A stretch of 64,000 nucleotides of DNA from Hydra vulgaris. Its lineage: Eukaryota; Cnidaria; Hydrozoa; Anthoathecata; Hydridae. The DNA lies in NCBI RefSeq assembly GCF_038396675.1, contig NC_088927.1, positions 36,008,501-36,072,500 of the forward strand, written 5' to 3'. Positions 12,037 to 23,923 of this stretch are shown here, in pieces; the stretch's first letter is position 1; the number at the start of each line of letters is the position of its first letter. A program made the translations under genes and the position numbers. The notes beneath the pieces were generated by a model that saw only the letters and a program-made list of their open reading frames with translations, was not told the origin of the DNA and did not search any database.

Positions 12037-14367
12037 TAACCATGAGCGAGATCTCGTCTCGTTCTCGTTTCTCGTGAGAAATAGGATTTTTCGTGAGAAA
12101 CGAGAAATAGAAAATTCTCGTGAGAAGTAGAACGAGACTTAAATATTATATTATTTTCCAAATTAAAAATTATTATAATTTACAAAATGCTTAATAATTT
12201 GTTTTTTAATTAGTTAATATTTTGACTCCGTGATTTTAATTAGATTTAAAAAAAAATCTAATTAAAAAATTTTAATTAGATTTTAAATATTTTTAATTAG
12301 ATTTTAGATACAAAAACTTTTTGTATAAAATGATGCACTTTCGACTTAATTTCATTAGTTTACTCGTGAAATTCAATTTGACACATATTATTCATATTGA
12401 AAAGAAATATTCTTGCCTCATTTCAACGATCAAAAATGTCACCAAGAAAAAACAAAATCTGGAGATATTTTCAAAAAACAAGTGACGGAGCTGAATGCAA
12501 GGCGTGCAAAAAGTCTTTGAAAACAAAAGATCGAAACACGGACTTCATCGTCATCTCGAAAAAAAACAGCCAAGATTACGTTGAGTATTCTGAAAAAACT
12601 GACGACTCTCTTCTTCCTCCTCCTAAGAAGAAACAAGGTACCATGGTCGAAATGCTTGAAACAAAGTCCAAATATGACAAAGACAATTCAATTCAAAAAC
12701 AGTTTGACTCTGCAATGCTGGATTACTTTTGAACTGATCTGGCATCCTTTTCAGCGGTCGAGGGAAGAGATTTCAAGAAATTGTTTGACATTGCAAACCC
12801 TAAACTGAGCCTTCATCACAGAACAACATATTCAAGAAAGCTTTCAATTCGGTCAAGATAAGTTCAAGCTGGAATGAAGAGCCTAATAACAGAGATTACG
12901 CCAAATCTAAAAAGTGCTGCATTTACTTCTGACCTTTGGACATCTAGAGCTCAGGACAGCTACATCTCTTGGACATTTCATGCTATTGACGAAAATTGGA
13001 GACTACATCACTGGACACCCCATGTCCAACAGTTCCCAGGCAGACACACAGGTATCTTAATCGAAGGAAAGCTGGATTCGTTTTTAGAAGAACTAAATTT
13101 GCCTGCTGATTTGCCAATGTACTGCGTGAGCGACCAGGCAAGAAACATGAAACTTGCAGTGAAATTGTTAAAGCGCCTTGACCAATACTTGTGCAACAAT
13201 CATATTTTGCAATGTGCAGTTCGAGACTCATTTGGAATGACTGCTGGAATGGATGATACGTTGCAAATATGCAAAGATTTGGCTTCTTTAACTCACCAGT
13301 AAACAGTTGCAGTTGAGTTGCTTGAATCAGAATCAGACGCTCAAGGAATCAATTTTAGACAGTTACGCCAATCTGTTGACACAAGATGGAATAGTGAACT
13401 GGATTGAATGGCTTCTGTCCTACATCTAAAGAGTGCAATTATCAGCTTATGTGCAAATGAAGATATTTTTTCTTCAAAGACCATCAGTGCATCACAGTGG
13501 AAATCAATCGAGGGAGCAGTAGAAATTTTGGCACCACTTAAAGAAGCTACAGAAACGTGGTCGGCTGAGTCTATTCCAACAATTAACACTGTCGCCGATT
13601 CTCTTTATTTAATCCGTGATAAAATTGATCAATTTATTGAGACGGATGGAAAAAATGGCTACGGTGTCTTGTATGCAAAAAAACTTGAAAAGCTGCATTG
13701 AGAAAAGATTTCCTCTTTGTCACACTGGAAACTTATTGAGTGCTGCAGCAAACTACTTCAATCCTGCTTTTAAGGGACTTCACTTGAAGCTCTTCAAAAA
13801 GTTTCAAACAACAAAAGAATGGTTAGCCTCACAGGTTAAGGATAATGTTGAGTACCAACCTGTTGTCAGAGTTTTTTCAGCAGATTTGTCCCCTAATTCA
13901 AAACTGAAGCGCAAGTTAAACGTCAGACTTGAAACACAAGAGCCAACATCTGAACTGAATCCTATTTTGAGCGAAATGTGCCAGTATGAATATCTCCCTG
14001 ATGCCAAAAAAGACTTTCCGATTCTTGATTGGTGGAAATTGAATTCAAATACATTGCCAGAACTCTCTTCATTAGCTAGACAAATTTTAGCTATTCCAGC
14101 AAGTTCAACTAAATCAGAGAGAGTTTTTAGCTCAGGTGGAAATGTCGTCCGATCATCCAGACACAACTTACACCCAGAAAAAGTAGAACAAATCATCTTA
14201 ATCAGAGAAAACATTGTCTTGTTGGAAAAGTTTGGCAAAAAAATTCTGAATTAATATTTGAAAAAGTTGTTTACATTTGACAAATATCATTTGTGTCTAT
14301 TTGTCAAAACCATGTTTACATTTTTTTCTCGTCTCGGTTTGAAAAAACCTAGTCTCGCTCATGGTTA
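12037..14367. mobile_element. hAT transposon with 8-bp target duplication
   Basis: Ends TAACCATGAGCGAGA (left) and its complement (right; one indel further in) are flanked by the exact octamer gaaaatta at 12029-12036 and 14368-14375. The left end continues into repeated tctcgt/acgag blocks, which also occur near the right end. Length (2.33 kb) and duplication size are typical of hAT elements. Confidence 0.95.
12434..14254 (+). pseudogene. BED-finger hAT transposase with few disabling lesions
   Basis: It starts at MSPRKNKIWRYF, a BED zinc finger with CKACKK. The distal His pair appears lost in a frameshift near 12535-12560, where the frame reads DFIVISKKNS. The RNase H-like core follows, with AAFTSDLWTSRAQDSYIS (Asp-containing) and YCVSDQARNMKLAVK. 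Then come the second-half DTRWNSEL motif and the dimerisation domain LARQILAIPASSTKSERVFS...RHNLHPEKVEQIILI near the C-terminus. Interruptions are stops after LDYF (12730), after LASLTHQ (13300) and after SELD (13403), and a frame change near 13700. It resembles Ac-like/ZBED hATs. The lesions are few, implying a relatively recent insertion. Confidence 0.9.
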
Positions 14368-14429
14368 GAAAATTACCCTCAGTTTTCACGTTTCTTATTG
14401 TTTTATGCACTACTTCAAAGTTAATTACT

Positions 14430-14645
14430 TTGTTTCAGGAAAATTATTGCGGATGAAGAATGTTGCATTTGCTTTTGCAAAAAGACTAATAAAGATAGAA
14501 ACGGATAGGAAACATGCTACATGATACCAACAAGATTATTTTATTCCTACTAAAAGATTGGTCACAAACGGAAAAATTTGCATCACAGCTTCCCGGATAT
14601 GTTCACTTTGTAAACTTGCTGTCACGATATTTATAAACTGACATG
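14430..14645 (+). other. Possible decayed exon
   Basis: A TTTCAG acceptor-like site precedes a frame reading ADEECCICFCKKTNKDRNG before a stop. Cys spacing suggests a metal-binding segment. Together with the fragment ending at 11985 it could be one decayed gene whose intron received the hAT insertion. Weak. Confidence 0.2.
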
Positions 14646-14930
14646 TGAGGTCGACGGCCAGGTTAGCTAATAAATTAATAGTTTGTTTACTTGGTATAAT
14701 TTATTTCTATTTCTGTAGCTATCTTATAAAATTATACTATAATAATAGTAATAGTAATATATTTAAATAAGTCTTTTTAGATAACATGATAAATAATAAA
14801 AAACAAACAAAAAAAAACAACAAATTATACAAAAATTTATGGTTTGTGAAATATAAACTTTAAGTAACAAAAAGCATTTGTTTTTCATAACAAGTAAGTT
14901 GATATCAAAATTGAGAAAAAGAGAAAAAAA
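14645..14930. other. AT-rich stretch, nothing recognised
   Basis: No frame, repeat or element end that I can support. Confidence 0.5.
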
Positions 14931-15015
14931 GATTGCTTTCATTTAATTAAAGTTTACTTCTATAACAAATAGTATCTAAAAAGTCAATATTTATAGCTGC
15001 TAAAGCACGAATTAA

Positions 15016-15908
15016 TTAATAAACGTGCCGCTCATCTTCAGTAAATGATACTTTTTGCAGTTGTAGAAAAAAATACTTGTCAATTTTATTCTTAAATGCG
15101 TTAACTGGCGGAGTCTTTTTGCATACTGACGGCAAGTTATTCCAATCATTGACAATACAATTTGTAAAAAAATTGTGACGAGCATTATTATAGGTCAATT
15201 CACGCATTAGGACGTTGGAAGATGATTTGCGATTTGGTCGATTATGCCAATTGATAATCTCAAAACCGTTTTCTAGCTTAAACTGTTAGATCAAATCGTC
15301 ACGTCTCCTGCGAGTTTCCAAAGTAGTAAAATGTAGTCGACACGCTCCAATAAGTTAGACGTGCATCCTTTTTTGGACATAAATCCATGTTGATTATGCG
15401 AGATGCAGCTTGTTTTTTCAAGATATTTAGTTATCTGTTCCCTGATGATCTTTTCCATTACTATACATAAAACTGATGTGATAGACACTGGTCTGTAATT
15501 AGAGGTATCAAGACGACTTCCTTTTTTAAACAACAGTGTGACGTGTAACTGTTTCGAAGCTGTAGGTGTTGAGCCTTCGGACAGTGCTTTATTGTAAAGT
15601 AAAGTAAGAGAGTAAGTCATTCGAGTTGCGCATTCTTTAAGTACCTTTGGACTAATAATATCAGCACCAATAGATTTATTCGGGTTCAAACCTTTCAAAT
15701 AAGCTAGCGTCGCTTTAAAATCAATAATATTATCGCCTAAGTCCTCTTGATAAGGCCTTCTTTCAAAAATAGGTAACTGACTACTTTTACTATCATCAAC
15801 AAAAACTGATTTGAAGTGTTCGTTAAGTCTGTTTGCGATATGTATTCCCTCTGTCGTCGTTTCACCTTTTGCATCGGATATAGCACAAAATGTTTTTTGC
15901 TTTACCAT
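15016..15908 (-). pseudogene. LINE reverse transcriptase remnant
   Basis: It begins with the EN-RT linker, then NPNKSIGADIISPKVLKECA, LLFKKGSRLDTSNYRPVSIT and ISHNQHGFMSKKGCTSNLL, which are RT motifs 1-4. The frame then jumps near 15300 to the C-terminal region (RRRRDDLI, NGFEIINWHNRPN, HNFFTNCIVNDWNNLPS). The palm motif with the catalytic Asp pair is missing, so the enzyme is dead. Confidence 0.85.
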
Positions 15909-16563
15909 TAGATGCTTCGATTGTTGAGAAATAAACTAATTGTTCTAGGTTATGATTAGCCAAAGTATCAAGAAAAACACTTGCCGCACTATTTTGACCG
16001 CTTATTATTTCGATCCTGTCATCATTGTGCCATTTGATATCCAGAAAATTAAAATCACCTGCTAGTAACATACAACTATACGCTTTTCTATCAACAGCTT
16101 GCTTAACCAGCATAGTTGTTTTATTTATACCATTTATATGCGATAAAAGTGGTCTATAGACGCAACCAATAAGAAAAATTTCGTTACCGATTTTAATTTC
16201 ACACCATATTTGCTCGGAGTTGCTGTTGTTTAAGATCTCTCTTAGATCACAATCAGACACCTCATTCACAACTAGATCACGCTTGATGTAGATAGCAACA
16301 CTTCCACCATGACCAATTCAAATTTTATTTCCTAGTGAGTAGTTCGATTGAGAAGCAAATATTTCAGTACACCATGTCTCAGAAATAAAGATTAAATCAT
16401 ACATGTTTATGTCACAGAGTGCAGATAATTTGTTTATTTTATCCGGATGAAGAGAAGTTGCGTTAGTATAAAAACATTTTAAAAATGAATTTTTAAGGGT
16501 TAGATTTAGCAGATTTTTATTTTTATATTTAATGCATTTAAATAAGTATTCGCAGGTAAACAT
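15862..16563 (-). pseudogene. LINE apurinic-type endonuclease remnant
   Basis: Successive frames give CFYTNATSLHPDKINKLSA and DLIFISETWC (the metal-binding ET motif). GHGGSVAIYIKRDLV follows after a stop, then IWCEIKIGNEIFLIGCVYRP and LLAGDFNF (catalytic DFN). This is the standard exonuclease/endonuclease/phosphatase fold order. It sits directly before the RT in the element. Stops make it inactive. Confidence 0.8.
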
Positions 16564-16823
16564 TTTGATTCACTTTGTTTTTGCAATTCCGGTTGCTTAT
16601 GCATCTCTCCATTTGATGAAAGGATGCTTTTTACGTCCATTAATTTCAACTTCCTGTGAGACATCAATGCATCGCAATTTATCGCTGTGGATGGCAAATC
16701 TAAAGAGCTTGTCAAGTTCAGAATTAGCTGCTTTTCTTTCTGAGTTTAATTTTTGAACTCAATTTGTTCTGCTACTGTGTGGTCAGTATAAATATATCTT
16801 TAAAATTGCTAGATGCTAATTGT

Positions 16824-17342
16824 TTAGTCTATATCGTCGATTCTAATAGATACCGAATCAACTTCAATCATAAGAGGAGGAGGTTTACCAGAATTAAAGT
16901 TCTTACTTTTTTTGAAAAGTTCAACTCTTACTATATTGACTAATTTACTTAAGGATGCCATAAACTTTTTGAATTCCGCGGTGTCATCTTTAGTTATATC
17001 GCTTGGTTGAGTTTTTGCAGATTCAGGTAGACCAAACACAACAATTCTGTTCTCTCTATTAGTCACATCCTTATTATGCTTATTGAGCGCGCTCACTACA
17101 GCTACGTTTGCTAATTTACAGGGTTTGCTGACTTGTTCAACTAATTTAGATAACAAAGGTTTTTTACTACTTTTGCTATCTTTCAGGGACTTTATTTCAA
17201 TATCCTGAAAATCAATTCTATTAGTAGGTTCGTCAATTCTGGCAGTAAGTGTCTTAATTACATGAAGAGCTTGTTTAAGTTCTTCTTGGCAATTTTATCA
17301 GCGTTTTCCAGAGCGTCTTTAAACTGTTTTTGTGTTATCATT
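16824..17342 (-). pseudogene. LINE ORF1-type protein remnant
   Basis: A start at MITQKQFKDALENADKIA (17342) is followed, after a frameshift near 17290, by NRENRIVVFGLPESAK and an acidic DDTAEFKKFMASL stretch. The RxxRIVVFGLPES pattern is typical of the RNA-binding ORF1 protein of CR1-group LINEs. The frame ends near 16824. Confidence 0.7.
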
Positions 17343-17344
17343 TT

Positions 17345-17808
17345 TAACAATTACCAATGGAAGCGATTTAAGGTGTATATATATATATATATGAATTGCT
17401 TTTAACTCGATAAAAACTCTTCGATATAGTTTATAAAAAAAAAAGTTCTATTATAATAACTAATTTTCTGAAAATATATATAATCACGGAATTATTATAT
17501 ATTATATTACATAAATATACAAAAAAATAACTATACATAAAGTTTTCCTTTGAAGTCGTATCACTGTACGCAAGTCAAAAAGAGGCTAACATAAAAGTAT
17601 TATTGTGCTTTAACCACGCTGCATCTATTAGTTTCGAAAACGTTCGCATTTTGTTGACACAGATATTGCTATCTACGCTTTGTACTTCCAAAACCAACTT
17701 GAAATACACTTTTTGATGGATATTGGCGTTTCTACTAAAAGACGGATTTTAGATATAAATCTTATAGCCTCACAGATAGATTGTTGCAAAGCTCTTTTTG
17801 CTCTTCAT
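17345..17808. other. AT-rich stretch with a short (TA)n
   Basis: A short TA run at 17372-17391 and otherwise nothing I can identify. Confidence 0.4.
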
Positions 17809-17945
17809 TAGTGATCGACCGAAACAGAAAAAAAGCCGAAACTGAAATAAACCGAAATTTCGGGTGCTCGAATTTGGTGCCGAAACCGAAACCGACATTT
17901 CGGCAAGTATTTTACCGAAACCGATACCAAATTTCGGCTAGTCAA
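17809..17945. repeat. Solo hAT-type terminal region (gatcgaccgaaa repeats)
   Basis: TAGTGATCGACCGAAAC is followed by alternating ccgaaa/tttcgg blocks, as in subterminal repeats of hAT-type elements. No partner end was found in the window, so it is a fragment or solo end. Confidence 0.5.
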
Positions 17946-18067
17946 AATTTTTTTTTTTAAATTTATTTAAAAATGCAATTTTACAATTATTGTCTTTTTT
18001 TATATTCGTATTATGTTAGAATTAACTTCACGTGTATCCCAAATTGAGATTTTTTTCTTTTAATTTA

Positions 18068-18350
18068 GGTGCTCCAAGAAGACCTTGTCACAGAGCACCG
18101 CGAAAGTGCATTTAACCAGGAAGTTCACGCCTAATCCTTACCGTGACGCGAAAATATGTCCAGAGCTCGTTTTGAACCTAGATCTCCTAATGTAAAGAAA
18201 GCAAAAGCTTCCTAGGGACCCAGCAAACTCACCATACATGGCCCACCATGGGCCGATAAGCATGGTCTAATTCATCGTTAAAGGCATGGTCTATGCATGG
18301 CAGCCGTTTTCGAACGGCGTTTAGCCGATGCTTTGCCATTGCCTTTTTTA
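18068..18350. repeat. GC-rich interspersed repeat
   Basis: A locally GC-rich island contains the inverted segments gtgctc...gagcac (18069-18105), ggcccaccatgggcc and gccgttttcgaacggc. It stands out from its AT-rich surroundings. The section near gctcgttttgaacctagatc has a loose resemblance to a Pol III B box. Identity unknown. Confidence 0.4.
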
Positions 18351-19480
18351 TGCTACTTTTGGTTTATTTTGTTTGTTTTTAACATTTATTGCTATTTTTA
18401 TAAATACTTTAATAAACGCGAGTTTTAACTCAGAGACTTTTGGGAAACAAATGCTAGATTTTAACTTAAAGATTTTAAAGTAAAGAAGAAAAAGGTGAAC
18501 CGGGGTGATGTTTGCCTACCTAAAAAAGTCGCATGGGTGATATAAAATAGAATGTGGGTTATTTTAAACTATAAATATAGAGTCATTTTAGCAATAAGTT
18601 TTATATTACCAAATATTTAAATTTCCATAAAATTACCTTGCAATACAATACATATTAAAGTTTAAGGTTATCAAACGGTTAAACTTCTACCATCATTTCA
18701 ATTTGATACCTGCATGAACTATCGTTTGGTACTTTTCGATATCCATATTTTTCTGCCTGTCCAGCTGATAGATTTAGCAATTACAACCAAGTCACCCAAA
18801 AATACCCAAAAGTGAAGAAATCGTAAAATAAGTATAAAATTGTAACTAAAATAGCTAAAAGTAAAGTAGTTGTAAAATAAACTATTAAAGTTTTTATTAA
18901 AGATTTAATAAGAAAGTAAGAGATTTATCTCTTCTACATTAATACATATTAAGTAATACATATCAATTTACATAATTAATACATTTTTAAGTAATACATA
19001 TTTAAGTAATACATCTTTTTACATATTATAAGGAATACAAACAAACAAACAAACAAAAAGGATATAAAAAAACAACAACAACAAAAAACTAATTAAATGC
19101 ATATATATACACTTCATGAGTTTTTTGTTATTGTTTCCTTACATTTTATATATCAATTTCTATATCAATGAAGTTTCTTGGGATGCAATATAAAAAGAAT
19201 ATCTTACGCTGTTTATTCAATAAATCAGAACTCACTGACTCCATGATAACATTAGAAAATTGTGCTGTTTTTGAAAAAATACTTTCAATGAAATACTACA
19301 TATAAAAATAAGAAAACATATTCCAATTATCTTAAAACCATAAACACATTGTGATCTACACAAATGTAACTATAAATATTCTGTATTTCAATACATTAAA
19401 CACGTTTAACTTGTAAAGGAATAAAGCAAAAGCATAAAAGAAGATCAACATTACTATTTGATAATTCATGTGCTGACGCA
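18351..19480. other. AT-rich stretch without recognisable genes
   Basis: Short simple repeats only (for example aaacaaac runs near 19030-19055 and aacaac near 19070). Confidence 0.5.
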
Positions 19481-19481
19481 T

Positions 19482-19531
19482 GTAAAATCGGAGATCGAGT
19501 AATATCAATATTACTCGATCTCCGATTTTAC
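19482..19531. repeat. Perfect hairpin, 23-bp arms, 4-bp loop
   Basis: gtaaaatcggagatcgagta begins the left arm. Its exact complement closes the structure after the loop tcaa. Confidence 0.95.
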
Positions 19532-20211
19532 TGCAATCTTTTTCTCCTGACGATGTGCCAGGTGATTTAAAAGTCATTTAAACAGTTTTGCACCTAATTT
19601 CTCATAATAAATAGATATTAAAGCATTAAACTTATATCAAAAAGTAGCAATATATTTATATATTATAACTTATCAATAGATTAAAAAACTAATTTACTCA
19701 CAAAATTGTGTTATCTTCATTTTACCTTTTTACATTATTAGTTTTCATCATTCTTGATTACATTGTTAAGCTAACATCATTATTCAATTTAATTCTAACA
19801 ATTAACTCAATCACATCGCTTTTTATGAATGTACTTATGTATGTAAAAATATTTTGAAAAACTGAACAAATGATAATAATGATGAGAGCAATTATGATTC
19901 TACAGTTGTTTTATTTAAAAGAAAATGTTTAATCTACATATGATATAAACCCAGTCACGCAAAATTAATGTCAGGTCAAACTCGTAAAATAAAGTATAAA
20001 ATTGTAACCAAATTAAATAAAAATAAGTTAAATAAACGAAGGAATATAATAAACTGTAAAAAGGAGTATAAACTATAAAATCCAATACTCTGTAATACTT
20101 GAACAATACAATAAAAACATTGTAACAATAAAAACATTATATTTCAAGAAAAATATATAAAATATTAAAGAAAAGTTAGAACAAATAAAAAAACCATAAA
20201 GTATTTTTAGC

Positions 20212-20420
20212 TTACACTTTTAAGGCACGTTTTACACAACCATCATTTCTATCAGTAGCTTGCATTAGCCATCGCTTTATGGACCTCTTGACATCTGTCT
20301 TACATGCTCCTTTTTCATGTTTTTGAACTGCAACTGTTAAATTTAAAACAGGGTATTTAGATGTGATCCACTTAATTACCACAAAATAATTGTCTATTAA
20401 TTTACTTACTATTATGCAAA
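20212..20420 (-). other. Possible exon fragment (KHEKGACKTDVKRSIKRW)
   Basis: The end of a 125-codon minus frame reads VQKHEKGACKTDVKRSIKRW then LMQATDRNDGCVKRALK. It has coding-like composition and a TTTAACAG acceptor-like site just before it. The upstream half of the frame is hydrophobic AT-rich sequence and probably not coding. I do not recognise the family. Confidence 0.25.
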
Positions 20421-20480
20421 TGAGTACTTTTAAAAAAGTAATAATATTGACATGAATTGTGTTATGAAAACTATTTTTTT
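20419..20480. repeat. 62-bp direct repeat, copy 1
   Basis: The segment beginning aatgagtacttttaaaaaag recurs with two or three changes at 21895-21956, in the same orientation and exactly 1476 bp away. Confidence 0.9.
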
Positions 20481-20875
20481 GTATATATATATATATAAAT
20501 GCAAAAATAGTCAGAACAGTGAAACAAATAGAAAATCCAGTAATTCTTTTTTCTCGCAATGTTTTTGTTAAAAACAATATAATTACCAAACAAAATTACT
20601 AATATAAAATATTTTTTTATATATATTAAAACTATTAGCACTAGAGGCCTTTCAAATAATCATCAGTAGTGCTGTTTTTAGTATTATACAAGATATTTGT
20701 ATTAAAAACAAAAATAACTTAATTTTCATATTGTTGCTATGGGTGACTATTGATTGTGAAAGATTGAATTGTAATTATATACAGGAAATATCAATTAAAT
20801 GTATCATGTTTTTGTTTGTGCAAATGCTTTGCATATGATAACAAAAAACTTTCGTTGTTAAGCTCAAGAAAGACG

Positions 20876-20935
20876 AAAAATTGGAAAAAAAGTTCCATTA
20901 CACTTTTGTGTAATGGAACCTTTTTTCCAATTTTT
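20876..20935. repeat. Near-perfect hairpin, about 28-bp arms
   Basis: aaaaattggaaaaaaagttc opens the left arm and the right arm ends gaaccttttttccaattttt, with one mismatch. It abuts the nuclease-like fragment on its right. Confidence 0.92.
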
Positions 20936-21180
20936 ACACAGTTGATAAGCCAGTTCTGCAACTAGAAATATGTCTGTTTATACGTAATCTTAAATTATTA
21001 GTTTTACCAGTATATGTTTGTTTTTTGCATGTTAAACATTTTAGGTAATAGATTACATTTTTGCTGTTGCATGTGATGTGACTTTTCACTTTCCAAATGG
21101 TACCGTTAGATGTTTTAAACTTATCTACTTCTTGAAGGTATAGTTTGCAAATTTTGCACCGAATATCTTTGCACCGAATA
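20936..21180 (-). pseudogene. GIY-YIG-like C-terminal fragment of a retroelement
   Basis: The minus frame reads IRCKICKLYLQEVDKFKTSN, then HITCNSKNVIYYLKCLTCKK and TYTGKTNNLRLRINRHISSC. The order Cys pair, VIYYLKC..C, Y.GKT..LR.R...H is that of the GIY-YIG endonuclease tail of Penelope-like and related retroelements. The rest of the element is not adjacent. Confidence 0.65.
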
Positions 21181-21214
21181 TGCCGATCTTCTTACTATAT
21201 TCAAATCTTGAATT

Positions 21215-21261
21215 CTTACTATCTTCAAATATTGAAGTAACTACTTCAATATTTGAAGAAG
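21215..21261. repeat. Hairpin, about 21-bp arms
   Basis: cttcaaatattgaagta is followed by tacttcaatatttgaag within imperfect cttacta.../...agtaag outer arms. Confidence 0.85.
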
Positions 21262-21407
21262 TAAGTCTTCTTAGTAAGTTAGAAGGTTGTTTAAAAGCTA
21301 ATACCGGGTGAATATTAGAAAAAACATTTTTAATTCTTTCATTATAAGATACTTTGAGAAAATGGTTAGCTTCTCTTATAAAATTTCTAGTTTTTTTCTT
21401 CTATATA

Positions 21408-21618
<211 letters not shown>

Positions 21619-21894
21619 TTTAACGCATTATAACGCAAGTTTTTAACGCATTATAACGTTTTTAACGCAAGTATAAAACTATAGCTAAATGCTACAAAAT
21701 CCGTGTCTACATATTTTGTGGATAAATTTAGCTAAATTATTTGTGTTGACCGCCATTACTTTGCATAAGTTACACCGGTCAACAAGTAATATCTGATTTC
21801 ATCCATTAACTTTAGGTGTTTGAACTTGTTATAGCTTTTTAAGTAATTTGTTAAAACAAAATCGCTATATTCTAGATAAAATGTCATTATTCAC

Positions 21895-21956
21895 AATGAG
21901 TACTTTTAAAAAAGTAATAATATAAACATGAATTGTGTTATGAAAACTATTTTTTT
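21895..21956. repeat. 62-bp direct repeat, copy 2
   Basis: Second copy of the segment at 20419-20480. The pair encloses a nuclease-like fragment, two hairpins and a TA array. Confidence 0.9.
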
Positions 21957-22305
21957 ATTTTAAGTATTAAATTACACACACTATAATTTATTAGGTACGT
22001 AACTATCGCGTTTTACAAAACCGAATTTTGTGCTAAAATTTTGTACCACATTTTTCGTAGTCTTTTCAAAGTTAGCGTGATTGATGAAGGCTCAGTGGAA
22101 TAACTTTTTAGTATTCGTTATCAACATAGATTATTTTTAGATAGAAGAATAGTTGAAGCATTCGTTCGATTTAGTTTTAATTATACTCACTTGATATATT
22201 AACGAGTTTATCGATGTCGAAATTTTGGTCGTACTTCTGTGGTGAAATTAATGTCCAGGATATTGTCTTTTTTTTTCTATCCAATTTTTTTGTTTAAGTT
22301 ATTCA

Positions 22306-22361
22306 TTTATCTATGCACCTGCCAAATTTCGTTGAAAATTTGGCAGGTGCATAGATAAATA
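22306..22361. repeat. Near-perfect hairpin, about 25-bp arms
   Basis: atttatctatgcacctgcca and its complement flank a short loop around 22331-22336. Confidence 0.93.
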
Positions 22362-22380
22362 ATTGAAGCAGCCACAGCCA

Positions 22381-22465
22381 CTTAATGTCACAAGTAATGA
22401 AAACTAATTTTTAAATGTTGTTTTATTGTAAAACTATGATATAAATTCAGATTATACCAGTACCA
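22381..22465. repeat. Interspersed repeat, shared with 48706-48790
   Basis: taatgaaaactaa and aatgttgttttattgtaaaa occur here and at 48722-48763 in the same order and orientation, indicating two copies of one repeat family end. Confidence 0.7.
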
Positions 22466-22735
22466 ACTAAGGAGAGCGTGGCCCGGGCTTGAAAAAAAAA
22501 AGTCTTTTGGGGCACCTAAGAAAACAAAAAGGAGCACATAAAATAAGGTCTTTTTAAATATAAGTTGTACTATTTTTAATTTTTATTGTAATTAATCAAC
22601 TATTTTATTACTTTGGCCATTATCACATTTGGTTAATAAAATTAAAAATATATTTTTCAATTAGATTTAAAAAGGTTTTTTCAATTAACAAAAAAAATAC
22701 TACTTTGCTTTAAATGACCTTTGTATGTTTATTGG

Positions 22736-22890
22736 CAATTTTTGCACGTATCGTTGACCATAGTAGAACAACAAGATCCACACTACCAATCGCCAGAGGA
22801 TTCGCAACGCATCCATATTTGTCGTTGAGCTGTAATTTTATCACCAAACAAAATATCACAAGCTTGACATTTTTTAGAGCTTAAAGAACC
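22736..22890 (-). pseudogene. Cys-rich C-terminal fragment of a mobile-element-like protein
   Basis: The minus frame reads KKCQACDILFGDKITAQRQI, then WMRCESSGDW, a stop, and CGSCCSTMVNDTCKNC. The CxxC...W..C...W.CxxC spacing suggests a zinc-binding tail of the kind seen at the end of transposon or retroelement proteins. One in-frame stop and a hairpin at its upstream edge (22887) truncate it. Exact family unknown. Confidence 0.5.
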
Positions 22891-22954
22891 GTCAGTTAAT
22901 TTTGAAGTTATGAACAAATTTTTTTATTCATAATTTCAAAATTAACTGACGGTT
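22887..22954. repeat. Near-perfect hairpin, about 28-bp arms
   Basis: aaccgtcagttaattttgaa and its complement flank a T-rich loop, with one mismatch in the arms. Confidence 0.92.
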
Positions 22955-23593
22955 ATTCAAATAAAATATCATGGTGTGTATCCATTTTTAAAATGTCAAA
23001 ATTTACTGGTAAATTTACAGGTAAAGTTACCGGTAAATTTTACATTCGCGACACTTGTTAACATTTCACAATATTACTCCTTCGTTGTTTATCCGTGAAT
23101 GACCGAAGTTAGAGTATTTCATTTATTTTATTAATTAACTTATTTAAGATTCTAATAGTATGCACTTTTTTTTAAATTGCTGTTTTGCTAAAGAATTATT
23201 TAAGCAGGTTCCATATAAACATTATTATTTTTTTTTATAGATTCATATTTACGAACTAATTACAAATATTATTTGAGAAAGAAAAGTTTGTAATATTTGA
23301 GTTTAGCATGCTTTTTTTATATTTTTTCTGAAATGACCGAAGTTACATGGTGACCGAAATTAGGCCATTTTACACACACACACACACATATACATTCAAA
23401 TTTATTTATTTAGTACCATGATAATAAAGATGCATTAAAGCAGTCACTGCTCATGGCCGTAGACTACTTTTTTAATCTGGGGGGGGGAAGGGGGGGGGCT
23501 AGAAACAGTAGGGGCGCAAATAACATGTCTCTTTACAATAAAACTCTTCGGAACTCTGTAGTGATGCTTATACTGTATGTATTACACTAACTT

Positions 23594-23800
23594 TTTTAAA
23601 TGTGATATCTTGTAGGTTTTTGAAGTAATTTATTACTTAAATGTAATATCTTGTAGGTTTTTGAAGTAATTTATTACTTAAATGTGATACCTTGTAGGTT
23701 TTTGAAGTAATTTATTACTTAAATATGATACCTTGTAGGTTTTTGAAGTAATTTATTACTTAAATGTAATACCTTGTAGGTTTTTGAAGTAATTTTTTTT
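23594..23800. repeat. 41-bp tandem repeat, about five copies
   Basis: The unit containing tttttgaagtaatttattac starts at 23617, 23658, 23699, 23740 and 23781. The period is exactly 41, with a few substitutions (ggatatc/ggatacc-type changes) and a truncated last copy. Confidence 0.95.
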
Positions 23801-23923
23801 TTGATTTTAATTTGATTTTTTTTCAAAATTGTCCAAATACAGTTTTTCTACCTTCACTTCCGCTACAAAAATCATTGGCTATATCTATGATGTTAAGTTC
23901 ATCAGTTTTTTGTGTGTGTATAT

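Larger units (their letters stand above)
14940..17345 (-). mobile_element. CR1/Jockey-like LINE with internal RT deletion
   Basis: Segments lie in the expected order on the minus strand: an ORF1-type protein, an endonuclease, part of a reverse transcriptase and the C-terminal tail. The RT lacks everything from after the HGFMSKKGCTSNLLERVDY motif to the ETRRRRDDLI-like region, so the YADD active site is gone. I see no clear target-site duplication. The 3' boundary near 14940 is approximate. Confidence 0.85.

Noticed and set aside
23477-23505. Poly-G runs as a G-quadruplex regulatory site
   Set aside because: They lie in the terminal region of the TTF-type hAT element and mirror C-rich sequence at its other end; no gene is nearby to regulate.
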